Of a DNA stretch of 64,000 nucleotides, positions 34,748 through 50,750 are shown one piece after another (position 1 is the stretch's first letter; every line of letters begins with the position of its first letter). Location of the stretch: assembly GCA_963799455.1 (NCBI GenBank), contig CAWCXF010000008.1:1054001-1118000 (forward strand). The letters run 5' to 3'. A program made the position numbers and the translations under genes. The stretch is from CAWCXF01 sp963799455 (GTDB lineage Bacteria; Pseudomonadota; Alphaproteobacteria; Rhodobacterales; Rhodobacteraceae). Under the pieces are notes generated by a model that was not told the origin of the DNA, ran no database searches, and saw only the letters and a list, made by a program, of their open reading frames with translations.

Positions 34748-34773
34748 GAACGCCGCCCCGGAGGGCGGCGTTC
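34748..34773 (-). terminator. Terminator downstream of the rRNA operon
   Basis: An 11-bp perfect GC-rich stem (GAACGCCGCCC) with a CGGA-type tetraloop lies 26 bp beyond the tRNA-fMet gene, the last gene of the minus-strand rRNA operon, and is followed on that strand by GCGTTTCC. Confidence 0.75.
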
Positions 34774-34798
34774 AAGCATTTGATAATGCGGGATATTT

Positions 34799-34875
<77 letters not shown>

Positions 34876-34937
34876 CCAAATCTCCTGAAGAAGCTCCTCA
34901 GGGCATCCAGAGAGACACATGGCAGGCGTTGATCAAG

Positions 34938-35053
34938 CTTGGCGATGACCTACTCTCCCACGCCTTAGGACGCAGTACCATCGGCGCTGCGGCGCTTAAC
35001 GGCCGAGTTCGGGAAGGGATCGGGTGTTTCGCTCGCGCTGTGATCACCAAGCC
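34938..35053 (-). rRNA. rrf: 5S ribosomal RNA
   Basis: About 116 nt; the conserved block CCGAACTCGGCCGTTAAGC and the ends GGCTTGGTGATCAC and GTCATCGCCAAGC pair. Ends are placed to within a few bases. Confidence 0.95.
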
Positions 35054-35123
35054 AGGACAACGCCCCGCCGGATCCAAGTCATGAGGTGCGCTTTCAATCC
35101 AGAGGCCGCGTCGCCACTGGGTC

Positions 35124-37945
<2,822 letters not shown>

Positions 37946-38199
37946 CCGATCCAGAGGAGGCGCGGCCTCTTCTGGATCGAAAGCACACTCCCACCCCCGG
38001 GCTGGTTCACCCCGAGGGAGTCTTGGTTAGTGTACTTGACTTGGATAGTCACATGCCGCGCGGTCGAGCCGCTAGGCCACACCCCACTCGGCGGGCCAGC
38101 ATGATGACTGATGTATCTCTCTGAACGATGTCAACGTCCGACTGGACGGCTCGACGGCGAAGGCCGCTGAGCGGTCGAGTCTCTTGGTCGGGTCGCAGT

Positions 38200-38275
38200 G
38201 GTGGAGCGTGCCGGGATCGAACCGGCGACCCCCTGCTTGCAAAGCAGGTGCTCTCCCAGCTGAGCTAACGCCCCC
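38200..38275 (-). tRNA. tRNA-Ala (TGC)
   Basis: 76 nt with encoded CCA; acceptor GGGGCGT pairs with ACGCTCC, anticodon loop TTTGCAA, T loop GTTCGATCC. It lies in the 16S-23S spacer after tRNA-Ile. Confidence 0.96.
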
Positions 38276-38304
38276 GATCCCCGAGAAGCACGCCTCCCGG
38301 AGAA

Positions 38305-38381
<77 letters not shown>

Positions 38382-38509
38382 GTGACGGGCGGTGGCCCGA
38401 TCGCGCTGCGCTGAAGAGATGTGAGGACGGCCAGGCCCGATGGCCCCGGACCAGGTCCGGAGCTGCCAAGGTGCCCCACGATCCGAGCAAGCCCGGAATG
38501 CCAGGGGCG

Positions 38510-39984
<1,475 letters not shown>

Positions 39985-40831
39985 AACGCCAGCGTGGCGT
40001 CTCCTTGACGTTCGAACCTCTGCACATCGCATCGGGTGTCACCCCGATGCAGTCATCTGTTCAGATGCGTGCTCCAGTTCCTCAGGGAACCGGAACCTGC
40101 TCCAAACAGTGAAGCTGACCTCCCATCATCGGCGCGAGCCTAGGGAGTCGATCTGCAGGGACTTCAGTCGATGGACCGAGCCGCCCGCACATCTCTTCAG
40201 TGATTGCGATGTCAAAGAGCATGGGACGCGAACTCAAGCCGATGGCGCCATCACTTGCGGCGCAACCCGCCCGAGCCGTCTCCCGGTCTGTCCCGCCTCG
40301 TGGCCGTCGGCCCCTTCGGCGTCCCGCCAGCGCCCTTAGCGCCGCCGGTGGAGGGGTATCTACGGATGCCGCCCGACCCCCGCAAGGGCTTTTTCGATCG
40401 GTGGGCCACTTTTTCGCGCCCTCGACGGTTCCTGTTGGGATCGGTCGTCCGCCCCCCCGTCTCGCGCGACGTCGCGCGCTCGCCGGCCGCCCCGCGATCG
40501 GGAAGGCTCCGCCCGCGCGTCCCTGCGCGGTCGCGGAGGCCGGCGGAGACGCCCCGCGCGGCACCTTGCGGAGGATCCGTGGAAGGGGCGCGGGGCCCGA
40601 CCTTCGCGCGGAGGGCGCCGCCGCCACGACCCGCGCTGATCGAAGGGCGCCGGTGGGTGATGGGGTGCCTGACGAGGCGGGCGCGCCGCCGGGGCCCTCC
40701 GATCCCCCGGACCATCGTCCCGCGGAAAGAAACGCGGCGTTTCGCAACTCTCGCTGGGCAGCGGACGTGGATGTCTTCAGGGTCTGAACGGCTCTACGAC
40801 GCCTTGCGAAGGCTTAACCAGGAGGAACTCC
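39985..40831. promoter_or_regulatory. Divergent upstream region of the rRNA operon and the CHRD-like gene
   Basis: 847 bp without a supported gene. On the minus strand TTGCGG (40380-40385) and TAGATA (40357-40362) are 17 bp apart and could be an rRNA promoter about 375 bp before 16S, but each matches consensus only partly. The part next to 16S is noticeably less GC-rich, as expected for a transcribed leader. Confidence 0.4.
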
Positions 40832-41572
40832 ATGTCCCGTAGCAGCTTGCCACTCGCGGCGGCCCTCACCGTCGCCGGCGCGACCGGCGCGTCGGCCGCC
40901 CATCTCGACTACTACGCCGCCACGCTCGACGCGCTCAACGGCTCCGGCGCCAGCGCCCGCGCCAGCCTCGCCGTCGACGCGATCAAGAAGACGCTGAAGG
41001 TCCGCATCCTGGCTCGCGGCGTCGAGGCCGGGCAGGCCCACGCCCAGCACATCCACGGCAAGCTCGACGCCGACGGGACCCTCGCCAACTCGGTTTCGCC
41101 GACCCTGGACGACGACGCCGACGGCGACGGCTTCATCGAGGTGGCCGAGGGCTTCCCCGCCTATGGCGGCATCATCCTCCCCTTGACGATGGACGACGGG
41201 ATGTTCCCGAGCCCGACCGGCACGAGCTACGACTTCATGGAGACCTACGACCTGACCGACCCCTCCGTCTTCGGCGAGGGCTTCGGTCTCGACGACCTGC
41301 TCGGCGTGGGCGACGAGCTCGAGATCGCCGACATGCCGATGCTCGACCTGCGCGAGATCGTCATCCACGGCCTCACCGTCCCCGCCGGGGCGGGCGCCGG
41401 CACGGATGGCGAGGTCGACGGGACGGGCGGCTACAAGGGCTTCCTGCCGGTCGCCGCGGGCGAGATCGTGTCCGTCGAGATGCCCGCCCCGGTGCCGCTG
41501 CCGGCCGCGGGCTGGGCGATGCTGGCCGGGCTCGGCGGGCTGGGCGCGCTGCGCCGCCTGCGCCGGAGCTGA
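40832..41572 (+). CDS. Secreted CHRD-like protein with VPLPA C-terminal sorting signal
   Basis: 246 residues. A signal peptide (SLPLAAALTVAGATGASAA) is followed by a CHRD-like region (LDYYAATLDALNGSGASARA, AHAQHIHGKLDADGT) with an acidic calcium-binding-like loop DDDADGDGFIE. The C-terminus VPLPAAGWAMLAGLGGLGAL plus RRLRRS is a VPLPA-CTERM signal: a Pro-containing motif, one hydrophobic span and a basic tail, recognised by exosortase-type enzymes. A strong AGGAGG precedes the ATG. The function of CHRD domains is unclear; surface or exopolysaccharide attachment is likely. No exosortase gene is in the window. Confidence 0.85.
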   Translation: MSRSSLPLAAALTVAGATGASAAHLDYYAATLDALNGSGASARASLAVDAIKKTLKVRILARGVEAGQAHAQHIHGKLDADGTLANSVSPTLDDDADGDGFIEVAEGFPAYGGIILPLTMDDGMFPSPTGTSYDFMETYDLTDPSVFGEGFGLDDLLGVGDELEIADMPMLDLREIVIHGLTVPAGAGAGTDGEVDGTGGYKGFLPVAAGEIVSVEMPAPVPLPAAGWAMLAGLGGLGALRRLRRS

Positions 41573-41622
41573 CGGCGCGCCGCGGGCCCGATCGCCCGCC
41601 CCTCCCGCTCCGAGCGGGCTTC

Positions 41623-41652
41623 GCCGCCGGTCCCAGGCTTGGGACCGGCGGC
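41623..41652 (+). terminator. Terminator after the CHRD-like gene
   Basis: A 13-bp perfect stem (GCCGCCGGTCCCA) with a 4-base loop, followed by ATTTCGTT, 51 bp after the stop codon. Confidence 0.75.
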
Positions 41653-41793
41653 ATTTCGTTGCCGATGCGGGCCCCCGCCTCAGGCGGATTGCGGCGCCTT
41701 CGCGCCGACTGCCGGGGAGCCGTGCACCCATCGCACCCCTCGTGCGTTGTCCCCCAGTCGCGCTCCGAGCGCGACGCTCACAGGGAGACCACC

Positions 41794-42030
41794 ATGAGAA
41801 TCCACCTCGCGATCGCCGCCGCCCTCGTCGCGGCGCCGGCTCTGGCCCAGGACATGATGTCGATGGACATGGACGGCGACAGCATGATCTCCATGGAGGA
41901 GATGACCGCCGCCAATCCCGCCATGACGGAGGAGATGTTCACCTCCGTCGACACGAACGGCGACGGCATGATCGACCAGGCGGAGTACGACGCCGGGGTC
42001 GAGGCCGGCACCATCGCCACCGACGGCTGA
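41794..42030 (+). CDS. Small secreted EF-hand protein
   Basis: 78 residues. A signal peptide (MRIHLAIAAALVAAPALAQ) is followed by two calcium-binding loops: DMDGDSMISMEE and DTNGDGMIDQAE, each with the D-x-D/N-G-D-x-[hydrophobic]-x3-E pattern. AGGGAGA lies before the ATG. Probably a periplasmic or extracellular calcium-binding protein; partner unknown. It is close to, but separated by a terminator from, the CHRD-like gene. Confidence 0.85.
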   Translation: MRIHLAIAAALVAAPALAQDMMSMDMDGDSMISMEEMTAANPAMTEEMFTSVDTNGDGMIDQAEYDAGVEAGTIATDG

Positions 42031-42131
42031 GACGGCGGTCGAGACGACGGCGCCCCGCCGGAAACCCGGTGGGGCGCCCTTGATGTTCCCGATCGGCGCC
42101 CAGGCTCGGCGCGAAGCCGCCAATCGGCGAA

Positions 42132-44741
<2,610 letters not shown>

Positions 44742-44908
44742 GTCGTCTCTCCTCGTCAAGCGCCCGTCGGCCGGCGCCCGCATCGCGGCGCGCCCGGCTC
44801 GGGCCTTCGGCAGAGGAGATGGGCTCGGATCCGGCGTGGCACAAGCGCCACGACCGACGACGGCGCCCCCTGGGGGACGCCGCCATCCGGCTCGCCGCGA
44901 GGGCCGCC

Positions 44909-45448
44909 TCAGTCGGCGATCGTGGCGTCGTCGCGGCCCTCGGGGCCCGAGGGGGTGGGCACCACCGGGGCGGTCGTGCCGTCCGGATCGACGACGACCT
45001 CGCCCGCGCCCGGGGCGACCGGCTCCGCGGTGGCGTCCTCGGCGAGGCCGGCGCCCTGCTCCATGCCCGCATCGGCGTCGGTGCCGGCCTCGGCGGGCTC
45101 GACGACCGCGCCGCCCACCGGCACGGCGGGCGCGACCTCGACCTCGACGTCCTCGTTCGCGGTGTCGCCCTCGGACAGCGGACCGCTCACGGTCTGGGTG
45201 TCGCCGAGGAAGGTGGCGTCGTTGTCATTGGAGACGGCCTCGGTGTTGGCGATTCCGTTCACCTGGGTCTCGCCCTCGTTGACGGTGATCTCGGGGGCGG
45301 CGTCGCGCTCGACCGGATCGCCGGCGCCCTCGGTGCCGACGATCAGGATCGCCAGCAGCGCGAACACGCCCGCCCCCATCGCCAAGATCATCCAGAACAC
45401 GCTGACGCCGCGGTCCGCGCGGCGGAACGAAAGATCCATCCCGGCCAT
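44909..45448 (-). CDS. Single-span membrane protein with acidic periplasmic tail
   Basis: 179 residues. A short basic cytoplasmic N-terminus (MDLSFRRADRGV) and one membrane helix (FWMILAMGAGVFALLAILIV) are followed by about 140 residues that are highly acidic, Val/Ala/Pro-rich and probably disordered. GGAGG precedes the ATG. I recognise no family. It lies downstream of the divergent pyrF and upstream of clpB on the same strand, separated from clpB by 167 bp. Confidence 0.7.
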   Translation of the reverse strand: MAGMDLSFRRADRGVSVFWMILAMGAGVFALLAILIVGTEGAGDPVERDAAPEITVNEGETQVNGIANTEAVSNDNDATFLGDTQTVSGPLSEGDTANEDVEVEVAPAVPVGGAVVEPAEAGTDADAGMEQGAGLAEDATAEPVAPGAGEVVVDPDGTTAPVVPTPSGPEGRDDATIAD

Positions 45449-45702
45449 TCTCGTGCCTCCCTCTGAGGATCGGCGGCGGCCATGCTGCGGCCCCGCCCTT
45501 CGGTTGCCGGCCCAACCGGCCGCGCCCGGCGGGGTTCCGGAGGGGGGCGCATCCATGGCATGCTCGCCCCGGCGGCGACCCCGGCCGCCCTCCGGGGCCC
45601 GGGCCGCGGGAGCCGCAGCCTCGCGCGCGAGGCCCGCACGGTCCGGCGAGCCCCTGGTGCGCGCCCCGGAGCCGGCCCTCGGCCAAAAGATCAGGAGCCG
45701 CC

Positions 45703-46452
45703 ATGCGAGCCAGCGACGCAACCGAGGCCGACGCGACCCGGCGACGCGGTGCCGCGCCGTCCGACGACCGGCTGATCGTGGCCCTCGACCTGCCCGACGC
45801 GGCCTCGGGGCTGGAGATGGCGCGACGGCTGGGAGACGCCGCGTCGTTCTACAAGATCGGCCTGGGGACGCTGACGGGCGGCGGGCTCGCGCTCGCCATG
45901 GCGCTCAAGGGCGAGCAGGGCCACCGCGTGTTCCTCGACCTCAAGCTCTTCGACATCGGCGCCACCATCGAGGCCGCCGTGCGCGGGCTCGCGCGATTCG
46001 ACCTCGACCTGCTGACGGTCCATGGCGATCCGCATGTGGTGCGCGCCGCCGTCGAGGGGCGCGGCGGCGCCTCGATGCGACTGCTGGCCGTCACCGTCCT
46101 GACCTCGCTCGAGCGGGCCGACCTCGACGCGGGCCTGATGCGCGACGGCCCCGTGGCCGAGCTCGTGGTCGAGCGCGCCGCGCGCGCCTTCGACGCGGGC
46201 GCCGACGGGGTGATCGCCTCGCCGCGGGAGGCGGCCGCGATCCGCGCGCTGCCCCAGGCCCGGGGCCGCCTGATCGTCACGCCGGGCGTGCGCCCCGAGG
46301 GCTCGGCCGCGCACGACCAGCGCCGCACCGCGACCCCGGCCGAGGCCATCGCGGCCGGCGCCGACCACGTGGTGGTGGGCCGGCCGATCCTGCGCGCGCC
46401 CGACCCGCGCGCGGCGGCGCGGGCGATCGTGGGCTCGCTGCCCGCGCGGTGA
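45703..46452 (+). CDS. pyrF: Orotidine-5'-phosphate decarboxylase
   Basis: 249 residues; last step of UMP synthesis. The TIM-barrel starts DRLIVALDLPDAASGLEMAR, and the catalytic D-x-K-x-x-D is in FLDLKLFDIGATIEAAV. LLTVHGDPHVVRAAVE and the phosphate loop VTPGVRPEG, then HVVVGRPILRAPDP, complete the fold. The N-terminus carries about 20 extra polar residues. It is divergent from the preceding membrane protein and convergent with the DadA-like gene. Confidence 0.95.
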   Translation: MRASDATEADATRRRGAAPSDDRLIVALDLPDAASGLEMARRLGDAASFYKIGLGTLTGGGLALAMALKGEQGHRVFLDLKLFDIGATIEAAVRGLARFDLDLLTVHGDPHVVRAAVEGRGGASMRLLAVTVLTSLERADLDAGLMRDGPVAELVVERAARAFDAGADGVIASPREAAAIRALPQARGRLIVTPGVRPEGSAAHDQRRTATPAEAIAAGADHVVVGRPILRAPDPRAAARAIVGSLPAR

Positions 46453-46616
46453 GCCGGGTCGGTGAGCCGGGGCAGGGGCCGCGTCCCCGCTCCCCGCAGG
46501 AGCCCGCGACGCGGAGCGCGGGCCGCGCGCCGCCGCCCGCCCGCCCCCGCCCGTCGGGGCGGGACGACGGACGCCCCTTCCCGCGTGCCCGGCGCCCCCG
46601 CGGGCAGCGCCGCGTC

Positions 46617-47849
46617 TCAGGCGGCGCGGCGCGGGGCCCGGCCGGCCCCGTCCCTGGCATAGGCCCCCGCGACCACGCCCGCCACCGCCTGCGCGGTCGC
46701 GGCCGACAGCGTCCAGCCGAGATGCCCGTGGCCGGTGTTGTAGAACACCGAAGGGTGCCGCCCGCGCCCGACGCGCGGCATCATCGAGGGCATCATCGGC
46801 CGCAGGCCCGCCCAGGGCACCACGGCCTCGGTCGAGACCGCGGGGAAGTGGCGCTCGACCCAGGCCGTCAGCGGCGCGATCCGGTCGGCGCGGATGTCGC
46901 GGTTGAGCCCGGCGAACTCGGCCGTGCCCGCGACGCGCAGCCGCCCCTCGCCCAGCCGCGAGGAGACGATCTTCGAGGCGTCGTCGAGCAGCGACACCCG
47001 CGGCGCCGCCCCGCGCGAGGTCGCGTCGTCGAGCCCCACGGTGATCGAGTAGCCCTTGACCGGGTAGACGTTGACGCGGTCGCCGAGCTTGGCCGCGAGG
47101 TCGCGCGAGCCCACGCCCGCGCAGACCACCACCCCGTCGTAGCGCGCGCCGTTCACCTCGACGCCCCCGTCGAGGGCGCGCAGGTGCTCGACCTCGCGGC
47201 CCATGACGAAGGCGACGCCCTGCCCCTCCAGCCAGCGCGCGACGCCGGCGGTGAAGCGGTGGATGTCCCCCGTCGCGTCCGAGGGCGTCCAGAAGCCCCC
47301 CGCGACCGGGGTGACGAGCGCGGGCTCGACCTGCGCCACCTCCTCGGGCGTCAGCTCCTGGCGCACGAGCCCGCCCTCGGCGTAGATCGCGTCCACGCGA
47401 CGCGCCTGCGCCATCTCGCGCTCGGTCGCGTAGAAGTGCACGATCCCCGCGTCCGAGCGGTCGTAGTCCACCCCCGTCCGCGCCGCCATCTCCTTGAGGA
47501 TCGGGCGCGCGGCGACGGCGAGCTTGACGGTGGCCAGCGTGTTGGCGCGGTAGCGGCCGACATTGCCCAGGAACTCGGCCATCCAGGAGATCTTGTGCCA
47601 GCGCGGCGAGGGATGGACGAGGAGCGGCGCGTCGTGCCTGAGCATCCAGCGCAGGCCCTTCATCACGGTGGCCCGCGTCGTCCAGACCTCGGCGTTCGAG
47701 GCCGAGATCTGCCCGCCATTGGCGTAGCTCGTCTCCATCGCCGGGTAGCGATGGCGGTCGATCACGGTGACGTCGAGGCCCGCGTCGTGCAGGTGATAGG
47801 CGGTGGTCACGCCGGCGATGCCGGCGCCGAGGACGGCGATGCGCGTCAT
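46617..47849 (-). CDS. DadA-like FAD-dependent amino acid dehydrogenase
   Basis: 410 residues, deaminating oxidoreductase of the DAO superfamily. FAD dinucleotide fold VLGAGIAGVTTAYHLHDAG, then ETSYANGGQISASNAEVW near the active site, and a C-terminal FAD segment NTGHGHLGWTLSAATAQAVA. Membrane-associated D-amino-acid dehydrogenases share this layout. Two starts are possible: ATG 47849 fits the family N-terminus; ATG 47882 has a stronger GGAGG. A tandem glycine riboswitch lies just upstream, so the physiological substrate is probably glycine or a product linked to it. Confidence 0.88.
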   Translation of the reverse strand: MTRIAVLGAGIAGVTTAYHLHDAGLDVTVIDRHRYPAMETSYANGGQISASNAEVWTTRATVMKGLRWMLRHDAPLLVHPSPRWHKISWMAEFLGNVGRYRANTLATVKLAVAARPILKEMAARTGVDYDRSDAGIVHFYATEREMAQARRVDAIYAEGGLVRQELTPEEVAQVEPALVTPVAGGFWTPSDATGDIHRFTAGVARWLEGQGVAFVMGREVEHLRALDGGVEVNGARYDGVVVCAGVGSRDLAAKLGDRVNVYPVKGYSITVGLDDATSRGAAPRVSLLDDASKIVSSRLGEGRLRVAGTAEFAGLNRDIRADRIAPLTAWVERHFPAVSTEAVVPWAGLRPMMPSMMPRVGRGRHPSVFYNTGHGHLGWTLSAATAQAVAGVVAGAYARDGAGRAPRRAA

Positions 47850-47899
47850 GGCGACACTCCCGCGGGCATCTCGGCCCGCCATGCCCCCTCCGTCGAAGA

Positions 47900-48072
47900 C
47901 CTGAGAGTTTCGCCGCGCGCCGATCCCGGCGCGGGGCTTGCTCCTTCGGTGGGCCCGCCCGCGCCCGGGGGGCCGCTCTTCGGAGTGTGATCGCGCCGGC
48001 CGGTTCGTGGGCCTGAGAGTTTCCGGGGCGGTTGCTCCTTCGGCGGCGGCCTCGCGGCCACGCTCTCCCGGC
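47900..48072 (-). promoter_or_regulatory. Tandem glycine riboswitch
   Basis: Read on the minus strand, two aptamers follow each other. The first has GGGAGAG, then GCCGAAGGAGCAA and GAAACTCTCAGG; the second repeats CCACCGAAGGAGCAA and GAAACTCTCAGG. These are the conserved cores of glycine aptamers. The second aptamer ends about 50 bp before the DadA-like start, so glycine probably controls expression of that gene. In most bacteria this riboswitch precedes the glycine cleavage operon. Confidence 0.93.
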
Positions 48073-48305
48073 CGGGCGATGTGCGAATCAGCCTATAGCA
48101 CGGATCGGGCGCCCCGCGGCGCGCGGCGTGCGCCACGGGGCGCCCGGCTCGTCCGTGTCGTCCGCCGCCGAGGAGCGCGCATCGCGTGATGCGCGCTCCG
48201 CCCCCGCGCACCGTGCGGCGCCTTGCCTGCGCGCGCCGCGCGTGATGCGGCGCGCCCATGGCCCCCGCCCTTGCGCCGCGCCGCGCCGCGCTCCAGACCC
48301 CGCCC

Positions 48306-49025
48306 ATGGCCCTCGACACGCGCGACGTCGTGCTCTCCTTCTACCGCGTCCGCCAGGCGCTGGGCTGGCTCGGCCTCATGATGCCGGTGGTGCTGATCGG
48401 CGGCACGCTGGCGCTGGGCCTGCCGCTGCCGCCGTCGCTGTCGGACTTCTACTATACGCCCCTGCGCGACGTGTTCGTCGGCATCCTGTTCGCGCTGGGC
48501 GTGTTCCTGCTGACCTATCTCGGCCACCGCCAGCCGACCAAGCTGGTCTCGGACCGCAACGTCAGCACCCTCGCCGGGCTCGGCGCCATCGGCGTGGCGC
48601 TCTTCCCCAACGACACGCTCGACGCGTGCGGCGGGGTGAGGATCCCCTCGCTCGACGTGGCGGGCACCCTGCACTTCGTCTCGGCCGGCCTCTTCCTGAC
48701 GACGACGGCGGTGTTCTGCCTGGTGCTCTTCCGCCGCTCCGACGGGGCGACGCCGAGCCCGCTCAAGCGGCGGCGCAACCGCATCTACCTCCTGTGCGGG
48801 CTGGCCATCGTCGCGGCGCTGGCGCTGCTCGGGGCCTACTTCGCGCTCATCGACCCCGAGCGGCGCTGCGAGATCCGCGCGCTTCGCCCGGTGCTGTGGC
48901 TCGAGGTCGTCACCGTGCTGGCCTTCGGGCTCTCCTGGCTCGTCAAGGGCCGCGGCATCCGGCCGCTCAACGAGGGTCGGCCGCCCGCCGCGGCGCTCGT
49001 GGAGGGCGGCGAGGACCGGGGCTAG
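48306..49025 (+). CDS. Multi-span membrane protein, DUF998-like
   Basis: 239 residues with about six hydrophobic spans (ALGWLGLMMPVVLIGGTLAL, DVFVGILFALGVFLLTYLG, VSTLAGLGAIGVALFPND, LHFVSAGLFLTTTAVFCLVL, IYLLCGLAIVAALALLGAYF, LWLEVVTVLAFGLSWLVKG). The LSDFYYTPLRDVFVG loop and ALFPNDTLDACGG resemble DUF998-type proteins, whose role is unknown. An upstream Met 16 codons earlier is possible. It is 44 bp before dinB on the same strand. Confidence 0.75.
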   Translation: MALDTRDVVLSFYRVRQALGWLGLMMPVVLIGGTLALGLPLPPSLSDFYYTPLRDVFVGILFALGVFLLTYLGHRQPTKLVSDRNVSTLAGLGAIGVALFPNDTLDACGGVRIPSLDVAGTLHFVSAGLFLTTTAVFCLVLFRRSDGATPSPLKRRRNRIYLLCGLAIVAALALLGAYFALIDPERRCEIRALRPVLWLEVVTVLAFGLSWLVKGRGIRPLNEGRPPAAALVEGGEDRG

Positions 49026-49068
49026 CGCCATCTGGCGAGCCGCGCGCCGTCCCCCTATGATCGCCGCC

Positions 49069-50328
49069 ATGCCGAGCCTGTGCCGAGACTGCCTGACGCG
49101 CTCCGAGGCCTCGGGCGGCACGCGCTGCGCGGCCTGCGGCGGCCCGCGCCTCCTGAGCCACCCGGAGCTGTGGGGGCTCGGCGTGGCGCATCTCGACTGC
49201 GACGCCTTCTACGCCTCGGTCGAGAAGCGCGACGACCCGTCGCTGCGCGACCGCCCCGTGATCGTCGGCGGCGGGCGGCGCGGCGTGGTCTCGACGGCGT
49301 GCTACATCGCGCGCATCCGCGGGGTGCGCTCGGCCATGCCGATGTTCCAGGCGCTGCGGCTCTGCCCGGACGCCGTGGTCGTGAAGCCCCGCGGCGCCGC
49401 CTATGTCGAGGCCTCGCGCGCGATCCGGGGGATGATGGAGGCGCTGACGCCGGCCGTGGAGCCGCTCTCGCTCGACGAGGCGTTCCTCGACCTGCGCGGC
49501 ACCGCGCGGCTGCACGGCGCGCCCCCCGCCGTCGTGCTCGCGCGCCTCCTCCTGCGGATCGAGGCCGAGGTCGGCGTGACGGCCTCGGTCGGGCTGTCGC
49601 ACAACACGTTCCTCGCCAAGCTCGCCTCCGAGCTCGACAAGCCGCGCGGCCTCGCGCTGATCGGGCGCGCCGAGACGGACGCCCTGCTCGCGCCCATGCC
49701 GGTCTCGCGCATCTGGGGCGTGGGCGGTGCGATGCAGGCCCGCCTGGAGCGCGGCGGGGTGCGGACCTTCGCGGACCTGCGCCGGTGGGACCGGCGCGAC
49801 CTGGCCGCGCGGTTCGGCCAGGGCGGCGAGCGGCTGCACGACCTGAGCCGCGGGATCGACGCGCGCCCGGTCCGCGCCGAGCGCGCGCCGAAGTCGATCA
49901 GCAACGAGACCACCTTCGACGCGGACACCGCCGACCCGTCGCTGCTCGACGGCCATGCCTGGCGGCTGTCGGAGAAGGTCGCCGCGCGCGCCCGCGCCCG
50001 GGGCCTCGCGGGCCGCGTCGTCACGCTCAAGCTCAAGCGCGCCGACCACCGGCTGCTCACCCGGCGCGAGGCGCTGCGCGAGCCCACCCAGAGCGCAGGG
50101 CGGATCCACGCGGCCGCCGCGGCGCTGCTGGCGCAGGCGCCCGGGCGCGGACCGTGGCGGCTCCTTGGCGTGGGGCTGTCCGAACTCGGCCCCGAGGCTG
50201 GCGCCGACCGCTCGGGCGACCTGCTCGACCCCTCCGCCCGCGCCCGCGCCGAGGCCGAGCGCGCGATGGGCGCGATCCGCGCCCGCTTCGGCGAGGGCGC
50301 CATCCTCAAGGGCCGCGCGCTGCGCTAG
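49069..50328 (+). CDS. dinB: DNA polymerase IV with N-terminal zinc-ribbon-like extension
   Basis: Y-family translesion polymerase, 419 residues. Catalytic acidic residues lie in VAHLDCDAFYASVEKRDDP and LSLDEAFLDL. SVGLSHNTFLAKLASELDKP and the little-finger domain (KSISNETTFDADTAD, LSEKVAARARARGLAGRVVT) follow. Before the usual start there are about 35 residues with two C-x2-C pairs (CRDC and CAAC), probably a zinc ribbon. A Met four codons upstream (49057) is an alternative start. A dispersed repeat begins 14 bp after the TAG. Confidence 0.93.
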   Translation: MPSLCRDCLTRSEASGGTRCAACGGPRLLSHPELWGLGVAHLDCDAFYASVEKRDDPSLRDRPVIVGGGRRGVVSTACYIARIRGVRSAMPMFQALRLCPDAVVVKPRGAAYVEASRAIRGMMEALTPAVEPLSLDEAFLDLRGTARLHGAPPAVVLARLLLRIEAEVGVTASVGLSHNTFLAKLASELDKPRGLALIGRAETDALLAPMPVSRIWGVGGAMQARLERGGVRTFADLRRWDRRDLAARFGQGGERLHDLSRGIDARPVRAERAPKSISNETTFDADTADPSLLDGHAWRLSEKVAARARARGLAGRVVTLKLKRADHRLLTRREALREPTQSAGRIHAAAAALLAQAPGRGPWRLLGVGLSELGPEAGADRSGDLLDPSARARAEAERAMGAIRARFGEGAILKGRALR

Positions 50329-50342
50329 GGCGTGGTTTGACG

Positions 50343-50439
50343 CGACGGGATCGGCTCAGACGCTCCGGGCTCCTTCGCGCTCCTTCGCGGCCGCATCTTC
50401 CTGGCGCCTGTCCGGTTCGGTCAGGCTGCGGGGTGCCCC
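50343..50439 (+). repeat. Dispersed repeat, copy B, with terminal hairpin
   Basis: Same orientation and arrangement as 15156-15242, again just after a TAG stop codon. It contains an internal 10-bp duplication (CTCCTTCGCG twice) absent from copy A. The hairpin (50406-50426) has the same GTT loop and one T-T mismatch in a 9-bp stem. Confidence 0.75.
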
Positions 50440-50750
50440 AGCGGCTGGGCTTCGCCGCCCAGCGGCCCGAAGGCGGGGACACCCCCAAGGGCGTGCCGCC
50501 ATGACTTGAGGGCCGCGCGCCACGCCTCCGCGGCAGGCCCCCCCCGGCGCGCCCCGACCGGGAGACGGCACGGGCGGGCGAGGCCGCGAGCGACGGCCCT
50601 TCGGCTGCCCACCACCCAGCGGCGACCCGGACGCCGAAGACCCCTCGCGCGGTCCACCCTCGGACCGGCCGTCCCCCCGCGCACATGCCGGCCCGCCCTC
50701 GCGCATGGCGCTCGCCCTGGGGGCGTCGCGGCCCGGCGGATCGGCGCCGG
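50440..50750. other. Interval between the repeat and the amidohydrolase gene
   Basis: About 310 bp of GC-rich sequence between convergent genes; no gene, RNA or clear additional repeat supported. Confidence 0.45.
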
